From NCBI GenBank assembly GCA_029258405.1, contig JARHYY010000059.1, positions 1 to 23,071 on the forward strand: a stretch of DNA of 23,071 nucleotides, written 5' to 3'. Shown here in pieces: positions 8,584-16,660 of the stretch. The position numbers and the translations under genes are program-made. The notes under the pieces were generated by a model. It was given only the letters and a program-made list of their open reading frames with translations, did not search any database and was not told the DNA's origin. The stretch comes from Helicobacteraceae bacterium (GTDB lineage: Bacteria; Campylobacterota; Campylobacteria; Campylobacterales; Helicobacteraceae). Position 1 is the stretch's first letter. Each line of letters starts with the position of its first letter.

Positions 8584-9546
8584 TTAATTTAATATCCCTG
8601 CATTAGCAGAAGGGTTGAATATTCTATGTAAGTCTGTATGATCTAATGTAATTCCAAAAAAGTTTTTAAAATATTGTTGGTATTCTTTATCTAAATCTAT
8701 ATCTTTAAACACATCGGGGTGATTGTGCTTTGCCATAAATAAAAGCGTAACACCTAAATCAAGGCTGGGAGCAAAAGGGCGATAAGTTGCAAGCGGAAGT
8801 TTATATACACGCTTATTTTTTACAGCATTGATGTTCTGCCATTCCTTTGATTCTAATAAATCCTGTGGCATTGTGGGTGTAAAATTAGATATATAAATAA
8901 TATCAGGATCATTTTTATAAATCTCTTCTAAGCTTATACGCATTGTTTGTTGATAGCCCCAAGGATTTTCTGCGCCACTGCTTGTGATTAAATAGTGGTT
9001 AAATATACCTGAAGTAATATTATCTTTATCAATTCTGTGAATGATCATTGCCTTTGGTTTAGGTAGGTTTTTTGTTTGTTTGGCAATCAATGTTTCTATT
9101 TGTGTGATGTAATCTAAGAGTTGTTGATTTTTTTCTTGTAATGAAAAATCTTTGGATAGTGCAAAGAGCCAATGCTCTAATGTTTTTTTAGAATTATGCT
9201 GGTTGATATTTGTGGTAAGCTCGATAACATTAACACCCGCTCTTTTTAATCCATTGCAGATTTTCATATTTGAAACACCGCAAATATATACATCGGCATT
9301 TAATGCCAAAAGTTCCTCTAAGTTTTCGCCATTGCCAACTTTTGCATTTTTATAAGCTGGGCGATATTTATGCACTAAGGAATGCTCCATTGCATTATAA
9401 GATGCCTTAGGAATATATACAAGCGTTGCATCTGTCCAAAAGCTCATTAAAGAAGGGAGGGGCCAAATCCCTATAATTGCTACTGTTTTTGTGTAAGCAA
9501 TATTTGCTATTAAGCTAACTATTAAGAAAAGTTTTATAATGTTCAT
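8584..9546 (-). CDS. Periplasmic substrate-binding protein of the FecCD-type importer
   Basis: This is a 320-residue protein with an N-terminal Sec signal (about residues 1-19) and no lipobox cysteine, so it is probably soluble in the periplasm. Two-lobe helical-backbone features are visible: a first beta strand TVAIIGIWPLPS, LLALNADVYICG in the first lobe, IYKNDPDIIYISN in the second, and the family-typical C-terminal MAKHNHPDVF. It should deliver ligand from the TonB receptor to the permease. The ligand could be an iron chelate, haem, nickel/cobalt complex or corrinoid, since CeuE/FecDE relatives in Helicobacter have been tied to nickel as well as iron. Its C-terminal 45 or so residues are recognisably similar to the small remnant ORF upstream. 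Confidence 0.85.
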   Translation of the reverse strand: MNIIKLFLIVSLIANIAYTKTVAIIGIWPLPSLMSFWTDATLVYIPKASYNAMEHSLVHKYRPAYKNAKVGNGENLEELLALNADVYICGVSNMKICNGLKRAGVNVIELTTNINQHNSKKTLEHWLFALSKDFSLQEKNQQLLDYITQIETLIAKQTKNLPKPKAMIIHRIDKDNITSGIFNHYLITSSGAENPWGYQQTMRISLEEIYKNDPDIIYISNFTPTMPQDLLESKEWQNINAVKNKRVYKLPLATYRPFAPSLDLGVTLLFMAKHNHPDVFKDIDLDKEYQQYFKNFFGITLDHTDLHRIFNPSANAGILN

Positions 9547-9554
9547 AGAATATC

Positions 9555-9716
9555 CTATTTTGTAATTCTGGCTTGAGCTTGCGGATTTAAAATTAAATCA
9601 ACTTGGGATTCTTCTAAATCGATAGCATAAAAGTCTGAAAACTGCTTTTTAAAAGCTTCTCTTACTTGTGTGTCTGTAAAGATATGAGGCATTAATATTA
9701 ATAGAATTTTTTTCAT
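9555..9716 (-). pseudogene. Remnant of a second substrate-binding protein (internally deleted, 53 codons)
   Basis: A 53-codon ORF starts in an ATGA overlap with the preceding gene and stops eight bases before the intact binding-protein gene. It begins like a signal peptide (MKKILLILM). From about residue 9 it aligns with the C-terminus of the intact neighbour: PHIF with PDVF, then a charged helix, then LILNPQAQARI with HRIFNPSANAGI. The simplest reading is a former tandem copy that lost almost everything between its signal sequence and its last helices, leaving the frame open. It may still act as a translational bridge in the operon. A functional small secreted protein is possible but less likely. 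Confidence 0.6.
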
Positions 9717-10330
9717 AATTTGTCCTTAATATCTACTTCAACCCATGTGAGAAATTTCTCTAAAAATGGGATAGTAACTGGCATAAAACCTTGCCCAATA
9801 TGAAAATCTGGATCAAGAGAAGTTACATAGAGTGTTCCTTTAAAGCTGTTTGCATCTTTATATAAAATGCTTCGTCCAATCTCATCAACAAGAATCTTTT
9901 CGCATGTTGCCCCAACAGAATATGTACCATGGTAATGCCATTTGCATTCATGAATTGCTAAGAAATTCCAAATGTTATGTGATGTATCATAAGCATACAT
10001 GGGCAAATCAGCCCCCTGATTAATCCACCACCAAAAATTAACTTGAGAGCTTGTAAAGTTTATGTTTGGTAAATAAGGCTTTGTAACATCACCAAAACTT
10101 ACAATATTCCCCCCATGTTTAAGATATTCTTCAAATTTCTTAGCATTTTTATGTAAAATATCTGCATTAAGTCTTGATGCAATAACAATATAATCAAAAT
10201 TCATAATATTTGTATCTTGCAATTCTGGTAAATAAATTCTATGGGAAAAGATTTTTCCAAATTTATTATTGCAAACTTTAAAGAAATTTTGATTATAGAA
10301 TGCACCTCCTGTAATAATAGCTTTTTGCAT
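9713..10330 (-). CDS. Unrecognised protein, possibly ThuA/class I amidotransferase-like (second paralogue)
   Basis: The frame can start at 10366, but ATG at 10330 (205 residues) is preferred. It sits in a TAATG overlap with the upstream stop and has AGGTG eight bases ahead. The N-terminus MQKAIITGGAFYN is followed by DYIVIASR and an EEYLKHGGNIVSFGD motif, typical of the Rossmann-like fold of ThuA/class I amidotransferase relatives. The C-terminus is GTLYVTSLDPDFHIG. I see no catalytic Cys-His pair of a true amidotransferase. It is rich in Trp and His in the middle (WWWINQ, HECKWHYHG). It is a distant paralogue of the gene before it. No signal peptide is seen, so it is probably cytoplasmic. 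Its role in metal or chelate uptake is unknown. Confidence 0.7.
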   Translation of the reverse strand: MQKAIITGGAFYNQNFFKVCNNKFGKIFSHRIYLPELQDTNIMNFDYIVIASRLNADILHKNAKKFEEYLKHGGNIVSFGDVTKPYLPNINFTSSQVNFWWWINQGADLPMYAYDTSHNIWNFLAIHECKWHYHGTYSVGATCEKILVDEIGRSILYKDANSFKGTLYVTSLDPDFHIGQGFMPVTIPFLEKFLTWVEVDIKDKL

Positions 10331-11043
10331 TAAAGACACCTTTGCTTGAGCATATCTGCTATCCACTGTAAAAGGTTTAACCCCATTCTTTTTGCAGTGC
10401 TTTGCTCAAAAAGTCCATAGCCTAATAAATCTGCCCCTGCTGTGTTAATAATAATACCATTTGTTGTGTGCGTATCAATATATCCGATACATCTCTCATC
10501 ACTATCTTTTAAAAATATTTCTGCATGTTTTGGGGCAAGAATATACCCCCTGCTAAAAAATCCACAAACACCCCTTCTGTATGTTATGTCATAATCTCTC
10601 ACTCCGCGCATGATAAAATGCTCCTGTGCGCATATTATTCTATCTTTAATGGGGGATTTGCTAGCAATATAAAGAGATTCGACAGGCATCCACTCTAAAT
10701 ACATAGGAGCAAAGTTTAATACAATGCCCCCTTTTTGTAAAAATTCTAATATTTTATGTTTATATTTATAGAGCAAAATTTGATCAATTCCACCACCTAT
10801 TAAAACAACCTTGTAATCCATTAATATATTGTTTTCTTTTGGTAATTCTATATAAGCATCAATTTTTTTAAATATGTTGCCATATAGGGCATCTCGCGTA
10901 TTAAAGTTTTCTGCATTTTCTGTATCTTGCGTGTTTAAGATGAGGATTCCTTTATGATTCTCGATACAATCTAATGTTTGGTTAAAGTCAGAATAGTCTA
11001 TCATTGGCATATGCGTACACTGACTTATATTTGGGTTCGACAC
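10330..11043 (-). CDS. Unrecognised protein, possibly ThuA/class I amidotransferase-like (first paralogue, lead gene of the operon)
   Basis: This 237-residue protein has no signal peptide. A Rossmann-like core is suggested by YKVVLIGGGIDQ (about 78-89) and LEFLQKGGIVLNFAP (about 98-112), and a C-terminal GIIINTAGADLLGYG strand-turn motif. The same pattern recurs in the next gene, so the two are likely an old tandem duplication. The classical GxCxG nucleophile elbow of glutamine amidotransferases is not visible. It is the first gene after the 9-bp repeat leader and couples to the second copy by a TAATG overlap. The context suggests a cytoplasmic step on the imported ligand or its carrier, such as hydrolysis or modification of a chelate, but this is inference only. 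I do not recognise a named family. Confidence 0.7.
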   Translation of the reverse strand: MSNPNISQCTHMPMIDYSDFNQTLDCIENHKGILILNTQDTENAENFNTRDALYGNIFKKIDAYIELPKENNILMDYKVVLIGGGIDQILLYKYKHKILEFLQKGGIVLNFAPMYLEWMPVESLYIASKSPIKDRIICAQEHFIMRGVRDYDITYRRGVCGFFSRGYILAPKHAEIFLKDSDERCIGYIDTHTTNGIIINTAGADLLGYGLFEQSTAKRMGLNLLQWIADMLKQRCL

Positions 11044-11064
11044 ATATATTCCTTTATGTTATAT

Positions 11065-11136
11065 GTTAATAATGTTAATAATGTTAATAATGTTAATAAT
11101 GTTAATAATGTTAATAATGTTAATAATGTTAATAAT
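11065..11136. repeat. Eight tandem copies of the 9-bp repeat GTTAATAAT
   Basis: Positions 11065-11136 are eight perfect head-to-tail copies of GTTAATAAT. The array begins 22 bases upstream of the first gene of the transport operon (start at 11043) and ends at a predicted -10 region, so it would lie in the 5' leader. Perfect short tandem arrays change copy number by slipped-strand mispairing. Here a change would alter leader length or operator number in 9-bp steps. The translated VNN repeats in one frame are not a gene. Confidence 0.95.
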
Positions 11137-11152
11137 TATTACTTTTATTATA
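11130..11152 (-). promoter_or_regulatory. Transport-operon promoter with Fur-box-like palindrome
   Basis: On the minus strand TATAAT lies at 11152-11147. Just downstream is the perfect 12-bp palindrome TAATAATTATTA at 11130-11141. The H. pylori Fur consensus is usually given as TAATAATnATTATTA, so this is a slightly compressed version placed to block initiation. Each 9-bp repeat also contains TAATAAT, the same half-site, so the array may add further Fur contacts. Iron-dependent repression by Fur is inferred from sequence and from the uptake genes it controls. NikR or another regulator cannot be excluded. Confidence 0.45.
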
Positions 11153-11461
11153 ATATATACAAGTTTAAACTTCTATAAATTTAAGAATCTTTGTATGAAA
11201 GTTTTTAGCATTACATATGAGTAGCCTATTTAATGTATTGCCAAGGGTTGTAATCAAGATATTTTATGAAAGCTATCTCAAAATACTCATCTCAGTGCTT
11301 GACTCTGTGTTGGAATTTTATGATTTAAAAATATAATAAAAAAACATTATAAATAATGTAAAACTCAATGCAAATTTTTGAATTTATATAAGAATATTAA
11401 TATAAAATCTAGCAAAGGCAAATATATTGATTTAAATCCAATTTTTGGAAACAAGCTTGTT
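11153..11461. other. AT-rich intergenic region between the transport operon and comM
   Basis: No gene is assigned here. It contains a 12-bp palindrome AAGTTTAAACTT at 11161-11172, and a 39-codon plus-strand ORF (11217-11336) with no convincing ribosome-binding site. Near the comM stop lie small inverted repeats: AAACAAGCTTGTTT at 11449-11462 and TCCAATTTTTGGA at about 11438-11450. One of these may help end comM transcription, but none has a good stem plus T-run. Confidence 0.6.
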
Positions 11462-12982
11462 TTATTGCATGCGACGATATGAGAGAGCTTCTAAGATATG
11501 TTCTTTTTTGATTTCTGTACTTTCCTCTAAATCTGCAATTGTTCTTGCTACTTTTTTAACTTTGTTAATAGAGCGATAAGAAAAGCCAAATCTTTGAGAA
11601 GCTTGCTTCAGGAGAGATTGGCTTTCCTCTGTGAGTATGCATACTGTTTCAATATCTGAATCATTTAAATGCCCATTGAGGTTTTTTTGCTTTCGTTGTT
11701 TTTGCTGCTTGAAAGCTATAAGCATTTTTTCAAAAAGTTCTTTTGAATGCACTATGTCTTTTTTTGTTTCTTCCTCCATGCTTACATATAAATCTATTCT
11801 ATCTAAAAAAGGTTCTGAAAGTCTGTTTTTGTATTTCATGATAGCAGAATCGCTACAGCGGCATTCATGTATTTTGCTCATGAGATTGCCACATGGGCAT
11901 GGATTTTGTGCGCATACAAGCATAAAAGCTGCCTCATACTCTATCTTTGTTTGAGCACGAGAAAGTGTAAAAGAACGGTTCTCAAGTGATTCACGCAAAG
12001 ATTCTAAATGCTGCAATGGAAAATATGGTAATTCATCTAAGAATAAAATACCAGAAGAGGCAAGAGTAATTTCTCCGGGTTTTGCTTCATTGCCTATGCT
12101 ACTCCCTAATAATGCTGCTTTGGAACAAGAAGCATGAGGAGAGCGAAAAGGACGAGAAGGGGAATATACAATTTTTTCGCCTAAATACAAACGCATTTTA
12201 GCGTTTTTGAGAATTTCAATGCGAGATAATGGGGGCAAGATATATTGCATTCTTTTGGCTATCATGCTTTTGCCACAACCAGGATTTCCTTCAAATAAAA
12301 TGCTATGAAAACCACTTGCTGCTATCAAAGCTGCTCGCTTAGCATTTTGTTGTCCTTCAATATCTTTAAAATCATCTTTAAAATCTTGTGTAAAATAATA
12401 CTCTTCTCCAAATATTTGAATAGAATCAAAATGCAATTCGTGAGATGTCATGTCAATATTGAATGCTTCTTTAGAATCAAAGAGCGTAATAGCTTCTTGG
12501 ATTGTTTGTATGCCTATAAGTTTTAAATAGGGAATTTTTTTGTAAATTTCGATTTGATCTTTGGGGGCAAGGATAATACCTTCATAATGCTGTGTGCTTA
12601 AATCAAGCAAAATAGGATAAATAGATTCTGTTGATTTTATCTTACCATCAAGCCCAAGTTCGCCAATAGCAAAATATTCCTTTTGTAAATGGGGAGATAT
12701 GTTTTTTCTATATAGTGCTATTAATAGAGCAATAGGAAAATCAAAATGGCTTCCATGTTTTGGTAAGTCTGATGGAGAAAGGTTAATATTTACTTTAAGT
12801 GGTGGAAAAAGAAAACCAGCGGCAGCAAGGGCGGCAGAGGAACGATGTTTAGCCTCTTGTACGGTTTGATTAGCAAGACCTGTGATATTGAAAGCAGGCA
12901 AGCCCTTTATGAAGGCAATTTCAAGCTCTACTATTTTTGCTTGAATTCCTTGCATAGTAGCACATTCTATTTTTTTTATCAT
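11462..12982 (-). CDS. comM: YifB/ComM family Mg-chelatase-like AAA+ ATPase
   Basis: This 506-residue protein has the full ComM architecture. An N-terminal Lon/S5-like domain includes DLPKHGSHFDFPIALLIA at about 73-90. The AAA+ core has Walker A GNPGCGKS at 232-239 and Walker B GILFLDE at 311-317. A CPCG plus CRC cysteine cluster lies at about 362-376, and a C-terminal Mg-chelatase domain follows (SYRSINKVKKVARTIADLE). ComM is a hexameric helicase that promotes branch migration when transforming DNA is integrated by homologous recombination. Helicobacter species are often naturally competent. It is last in the tig-clpP-def operon, 15 bases after def. The stop TAA lies inside a small palindrome. 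Confidence 0.93.
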   Translation of the reverse strand: MIKKIECATMQGIQAKIVELEIAFIKGLPAFNITGLANQTVQEAKHRSSAALAAAGFLFPPLKVNINLSPSDLPKHGSHFDFPIALLIALYRKNISPHLQKEYFAIGELGLDGKIKSTESIYPILLDLSTQHYEGIILAPKDQIEIYKKIPYLKLIGIQTIQEAITLFDSKEAFNIDMTSHELHFDSIQIFGEEYYFTQDFKDDFKDIEGQQNAKRAALIAASGFHSILFEGNPGCGKSMIAKRMQYILPPLSRIEILKNAKMRLYLGEKIVYSPSRPFRSPHASCSKAALLGSSIGNEAKPGEITLASSGILFLDELPYFPLQHLESLRESLENRSFTLSRAQTKIEYEAAFMLVCAQNPCPCGNLMSKIHECRCSDSAIMKYKNRLSEPFLDRIDLYVSMEEETKKDIVHSKELFEKMLIAFKQQKQRKQKNLNGHLNDSDIETVCILTEESQSLLKQASQRFGFSYRSINKVKKVARTIADLEESTEIKKEHILEALSYRRMQ

Positions 12983-12997
12983 AAACGCTCTAGCTGT

Positions 12998-13501
12998 TTA
13001 GCGTTGTTGTTTTTTAAGGAGTTTCTCAAATTTTTTGCGTTTAAGTAATGGAAGTCTATCAACAAATAAGATTCCATTCAGATGATCTATTTCATGTTGC
13101 AAGGCAACAGCGAGATAGTTTTGTGCTTGTAATTTTTTGTTTGCTCCAAAGCGATCTTGATATTCAAGGGTAATGTTTTCATATCGTAGTACTTCTGCAT
13201 AGAAATCAGGCACACTAAGGCAACCTTCATTAAAGAGAATCTCTCCTGATTGTTCTGTGATATTTGGATTGATAATTTCAAGCATGTTTTCTCTATGTTG
13301 CTCTCCATTTTCATCTGGAATATTAATAATTAATATCCTTAATGCTTTTCCAACTTGTATAGCTGCTAAACCTACGCCATTGTGAGCAAACATTGTTTGT
13401 TGCATGGCATCAAGAAAATCATGAGTGTCTTTGTTGAATTGATTAACTTCTATTGATTTTTTTCGCAAAAAAGGGTCTGGATATCGAATAACCTTAAGCA
13501 T
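12998..13501 (-). CDS. def: Peptide deformylase
   Basis: This 167-residue enzyme removes the formyl group from the N-terminal methionine of new proteins at the ribosome exit. All three deformylase motifs are present: GVGLAAIQ at 42-49, EGCLS at 92-96 (metal-binding Cys94) and HEIDH at 136-140 (two metal-binding His and the catalytic Glu). Length is normal. The gene starts four bases before the preceding stop and is followed closely by comM, so it is in one transcription unit with tig and clpP. These enzymes act together in early protein folding and processing. Confidence 0.97.
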   Translation of the reverse strand: MLKVIRYPDPFLRKKSIEVNQFNKDTHDFLDAMQQTMFAHNGVGLAAIQVGKALRILIINIPDENGEQHRENMLEIINPNITEQSGEILFNEGCLSVPDFYAEVLRYENITLEYQDRFGANKKLQAQNYLAVALQHEIDHLNGILFVDRLPLLKRKKFEKLLKKQQR

Positions 13502-13504
13502 AAA

Positions 13505-14554
13505 TTATCCTTCTAAAGTTTTAAAAACAGATTTTTGAGATTCTTCAAAACTTTGAAGCATTTTTGTAGAAGAATCAAAGATAAAATCTATAGTATGATT
13601 ACTTTTAAGTGGTGCTATTACAATATTAATTTCTAATGTAATTTTTTTATTTTCTATAAAAGCATTATTTGATTTTACGAGTTCAAAAAGTCGCTTGCAT
13701 ACACTTTCAGAATTTTTTGCATCAGAATGCCGAAGTAAAATCATGAACACCCCATTATTATAATGAGCTACAATATCGCTCCTCCTAGATGTTTCTAAAA
13801 AAATATCGGCAATGCTTTTTTGTAAAAGAAATAAAGTCTGTGGGGATTTAATCTGTTTTGCAACACCTTGAGCAAGCGTGGTGGTTAAAAGTGTTGAATT
13901 GCGTTGAGTTTTTTCTAGGCTTTTGATTTCTTTTTGAAGTTGATCGGCTATAAATTGATTATTATAAATTCCAAATTGAGAATCAAAAATAGTATCGCTA
14001 CTAGCACGGTTAATAACATTGGCATTTTCTTGATAGAGCTCTTTAAGAATGATGCTTTGTTTCTTTGTCATATCAAGCAGGCGAGATATTTCAGAAGAAA
14101 GAGCCTGAATAATATTTTGAGCAATTACTGAATTATCCACTTGTTTAAGCTCTTCTAATCGTTTGCCCAATATTTCATGCAATAAAATTTGGTTTTTATA
14201 AAGAATGGCAACAACTTCAAGAATTCTTTTCATGTTCTTAAAGCTTTTTCTCATATAGCGTTCTATATCAATGAATTTATCATAACTCGCATTGAACTCA
14301 ACATCAAGCAATTCACGAATAGTCTCTTTGGTGAGATTTTCTTTTTCTTCTAAAAGTTTTTCAAAACATATCTGAAAATTAAGAGGCGTGGCTACAATAT
14401 TTTCATCTTTTATTCTCTCGAGCACTTCTGAACAAAAATCACTTAAATCTTTTTGTGTAAAGGCATTCTCTTTTGTTTCTTCCTTAATGCCTTCTTCTTG
14501 TTGAGGTTCTTTTATGTTTTGCTCTTCCTCATTTTTTAATTTTTGAATCTCCAC
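13505..14554 (-). CDS. Degenerate GGDEF-domain protein
   Basis: This 349-residue cytoplasmic protein starts with a highly charged, Glu/Lys-rich segment (about 1-30), followed by an all-helical region (about 35-180). The C-terminal part (about 185-345) follows the diguanylate cyclase pattern: DSQFGIYNNQF at 191-201 matches D-LTGLYNRR-F, and SRRSDIVAHYNNGVFMILL at about 256-274 matches the strand around the active site. The signature GGDEF is replaced by NNGVF at 266-270, and the I-site RxxD is not evident. It should not make c-di-GMP and may be a binding or structural relic. It lies between clpP and def. From memory H. pylori has no GGDEF proteins and lacks this gene here. Confidence 0.75.
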   Translation of the reverse strand: MEIQKLKNEEEQNIKEPQQEEGIKEETKENAFTQKDLSDFCSEVLERIKDENIVATPLNFQICFEKLLEEKENLTKETIRELLDVEFNASYDKFIDIERYMRKSFKNMKRILEVVAILYKNQILLHEILGKRLEELKQVDNSVIAQNIIQALSSEISRLLDMTKKQSIILKELYQENANVINRASSDTIFDSQFGIYNNQFIADQLQKEIKSLEKTQRNSTLLTTTLAQGVAKQIKSPQTLFLLQKSIADIFLETSRRSDIVAHYNNGVFMILLRHSDAKNSESVCKRLFELVKSNNAFIENKKITLEINIVIAPLKSNHTIDFIFDSSTKMLQSFEESQKSVFKTLEG

Positions 14555-14575
14555 TTCATTATCCTCACATAACTT

Positions 14576-15172
14576 TTAATGTGTTTTTTTAGAGCTTCTT
14601 TCAAGCACGCTATCTACTAAACCATACTCTTTTGCCTCATAAGCATCCATATAAAAATCTCTATCGGTATCAACAGTGATTTTCTCAAGCGGCTGGAGAG
14701 TATTTTGTGCTAAAATTTCATTCAACTTCTTTTTAAGGCGTAAAATTTCATTTGCCTGTATTTCAATATCGCTTGCTTGTCCCTTTGCACCACCTAATGG
14801 CTGGTGAATCATAATTCTGCTATTAGGCAAAGAATGTCTTTTGCCCTTAGAACCAGAGCTTAGCAAGAATGCACCCATGCTTGCTGCTTGTCCGATACAT
14901 ATTGTACAGATATCTGGTTTAATGTAATTCATGGTGTCATAAATGCTCATGCCGCTTGTTACAACACCACCAGGGGAGTTTATGTAAATATAAATATCTT
15001 TTTCTGGGTCTTCTGCTTCCAAAAAAAGCAATTGAGCAACAATAGAAGCAGCGAGATTGTCATCAATTTCACCGCTAAGCATTACTACTCTATCTTTAAG
15101 GAGACGAGAATATATATCATAACTTCTTTCTCCTCTTCCTGTTTTTTCAATGACATAAGGGATATAATTCAT
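14576..15172 (-). CDS. clpP: ATP-dependent Clp protease proteolytic subunit
   Basis: This 198-residue serine protease has the catalytic triad in place: Ser98 in GQAASMG, His123 in MIHQPLGG and Asp172 in DTDRDFYMDA. The oligomerisation and substrate-channel motif YINSPGGVVTSGMSIYD is intact. It forms the double-heptamer chamber used with ClpX or ClpA to degrade unfolded or tagged proteins. The start ATG shares one base with the tig stop (TAATG), so translation is coupled to trigger factor. Length is normal. An operon with tig is common in bacteria. Confidence 0.97.
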   Translation of the reverse strand: MNYIPYVIEKTGRGERSYDIYSRLLKDRVVMLSGEIDDNLAASIVAQLLFLEAEDPEKDIYIYINSPGGVVTSGMSIYDTMNYIKPDICTICIGQAASMGAFLLSSGSKGKRHSLPNSRIMIHQPLGGAKGQASDIEIQANEILRLKKKLNEILAQNTLQPLEKITVDTDRDFYMDAYEAKEYGLVDSVLERSSKKTH

Positions 15173-16473
15173 TATTTTTCTTCCTTTTTATTATTTTCAT
15201 CTAAGAGAAAAGTAAGCACTTTATCTTCAAGAATTGCCATTTGAAAAGCAGGCAAAATACCATTTTTTTGATAATATTCTAAAAGAATCTTTGGATCTTG
15301 TCGCAATGATAGGGCTTCTATATAGAGCCTCTGCCATAATTCTTGGTTGCTGATAGAAATCTTTTTTTCTTGTGCTATCGCATCAATAATGAGGGTAAGT
15401 TTTACGCTTTTTTGTGCATCTGCTCTATATTTTTCTCTTCTCTTTTTTATTTCTTCGGTGTTGTTTTCTAATGCCTCTAGCTCTTGTTGGGTTAGTGAAT
15501 TAACTTCATCTCTAAAAAGCATATCAATTTCTTGTTCTATAATATTTTCAGGTATATCAAATGAAAGAGCATCAGCAAGGCTTATAGCTAGCTTTTCTTT
15601 GAGTTCATCATTATAGAGCTTTGATTTTTTTTCATTAATAATTTGGTCTTTTATGCGCTCTTTAAGTAGCTCAAGCGTAGGGTTTTCTTCTTCTGTTAAA
15701 ACTTTTTTTGCTAACTCATCATCTATGGCAATTGATTCTCTTTCTTGAACTTGATGCAATTTGATATGAAAAACAGCATCTTTTCCTGCTAAGTGAGGAG
15801 CATTATAATCTTGAGGGAATGTTACATGGATATCTTTTTCTGCTCCATTGTGCATACCAACAATTTGCTCTTCAAAACCAGATATAAAAGAATTGCTACC
15901 AATTTCAAGGGTATAGCCTTGTGCTTTTCCTCCTTCAAATGCAACACCACTTATAAAACCTTCAAAATCTATAAGAACAATATCGCCCATTTGCACGACT
16001 CTAGTTACATTTTTGTTAGTTCCAAATTTTTTTGCTAGGTTTTGTAGCCTTTGCTCAATCTCTTCATCGTTTGTGGTGGGCATATCAAAAGTTGGAACAT
16101 TTTGGTTAATATGGCTTATATCAATATTTGGACGCATGGCAAAGCGTATTTCAATATCAATTCCCTTATCTTCTTTATTGTATTTAAGGAATGTAGGTTT
16201 TCCAAGGAGCTGTTGTTCTGTAATATCAAGATTTTTAATGGCTTTATCAATAAATTCTTTAATAAGCTCTTGTTCGGTATCTTGCATAAGTTGATTGCCA
16301 AAACGAGATTGGACAATTCTAAGGGGTACTTTACCTTTTCTAAAGCCATCAACCTTGAGTGTTTTGGCTGCTTTATGACTTAATTGAGTGAATTTAGATT
16401 GTATTAAACTTTCTGCAATAAGCCCTATTGCTGTGGCATTGGCAGTATTTTGTTTGTTGGTTGTTATATTCAT
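15172..16473 (-). CDS. tig: Trigger factor, ribosome-associated chaperone/prolyl isomerase
   Basis: This 433-residue protein has the three trigger-factor parts. The ribosome-binding domain holds the signature GFRKGKVP at 43-50. An FKBP-like prolyl isomerase domain at about 155-245 includes GDIVLIDFEGFISGVAFEGG, FEEQIVGM and the family-typical VTFPQDYNAPHLAGK. A helical chaperone C-domain is rich in Lys and Glu. It binds nascent chains at the ribosome exit tunnel, the same site where Def acts. GGGGA-type ribosome binding (AGGGGA) lies just before the ATG. It is the first gene of the proteostasis operon and is divergent from fliI. Confidence 0.96.
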   Translation of the reverse strand: MNITTNKQNTANATAIGLIAESLIQSKFTQLSHKAAKTLKVDGFRKGKVPLRIVQSRFGNQLMQDTEQELIKEFIDKAIKNLDITEQQLLGKPTFLKYNKEDKGIDIEIRFAMRPNIDISHINQNVPTFDMPTTNDEEIEQRLQNLAKKFGTNKNVTRVVQMGDIVLIDFEGFISGVAFEGGKAQGYTLEIGSNSFISGFEEQIVGMHNGAEKDIHVTFPQDYNAPHLAGKDAVFHIKLHQVQERESIAIDDELAKKVLTEEENPTLELLKERIKDQIINEKKSKLYNDELKEKLAISLADALSFDIPENIIEQEIDMLFRDEVNSLTQQELEALENNTEEIKKRREKYRADAQKSVKLTLIIDAIAQEKKISISNQELWQRLYIEALSLRQDPKILLEYYQKNGILPAFQMAILEDKVLTFLLDENNKKEEK

Positions 16474-16544
16474 TGAATCCCCTAATTTATAAAATTCAGC
16501 TTTAATTTAAAAAATACAAAGTATTTTAAGCAAAAATATATGAT

Positions 16545-16553
16545 ATTTTAGCA
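16545..16553 (-). promoter_or_regulatory. tig: Candidate promoter of the tig operon
   Basis: On the minus strand this reads TGCTAAAAT, an extended -10 element. It predicts a start near 16538 and a leader of about 65 bases before the tig ATG. A second possible -10 (TAAAAT at 16528-16523) lies downstream. No clear -35 is seen, as is usual in Helicobacter. Confidence 0.4.
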
Positions 16554-16620
16554 AAAGTAATCTTTAACTTTCAAATACATTGAAACAAAAAACAAAATTA
16601 TTGAGAATCAAGCAAAAGAA

Positions 16621-16629
16621 TGCTATTCT
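16621..16629 (+). promoter_or_regulatory. fliI: Candidate promoter of fliI
   Basis: TGCTATTCT is an extended -10 element predicting transcription from about 16636. That is 37 bases before the TTG start of fliI and downstream of the upstream in-frame ATG at 16580, which it therefore argues against. Confidence 0.4.
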
Positions 16630-16660
16630 TTACAGAAATATTAAGCTCAATATCAAGATA

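Noticed and set aside
10331..10366. Upstream ATG at 10366 for the second amidotransferase-like gene
   Set aside because: It would force a 37-base overlap. ATG 10330 has a ribosome-binding site and the TAATG junction typical of this operon.
10978..11178. Plus-strand ORF encoding repeated Val-Asn-Asn
   Set aside because: It is only the translation of the 9-bp repeat array read through the start of the minus-strand gene. There is no ribosome-binding site.
11217..11336. 39-codon plus-strand ORF in the intergenic region before comM
   Set aside because: It has no convincing ribosome-binding site and no recognised similarity. It could be a gene fragment but cannot be supported.
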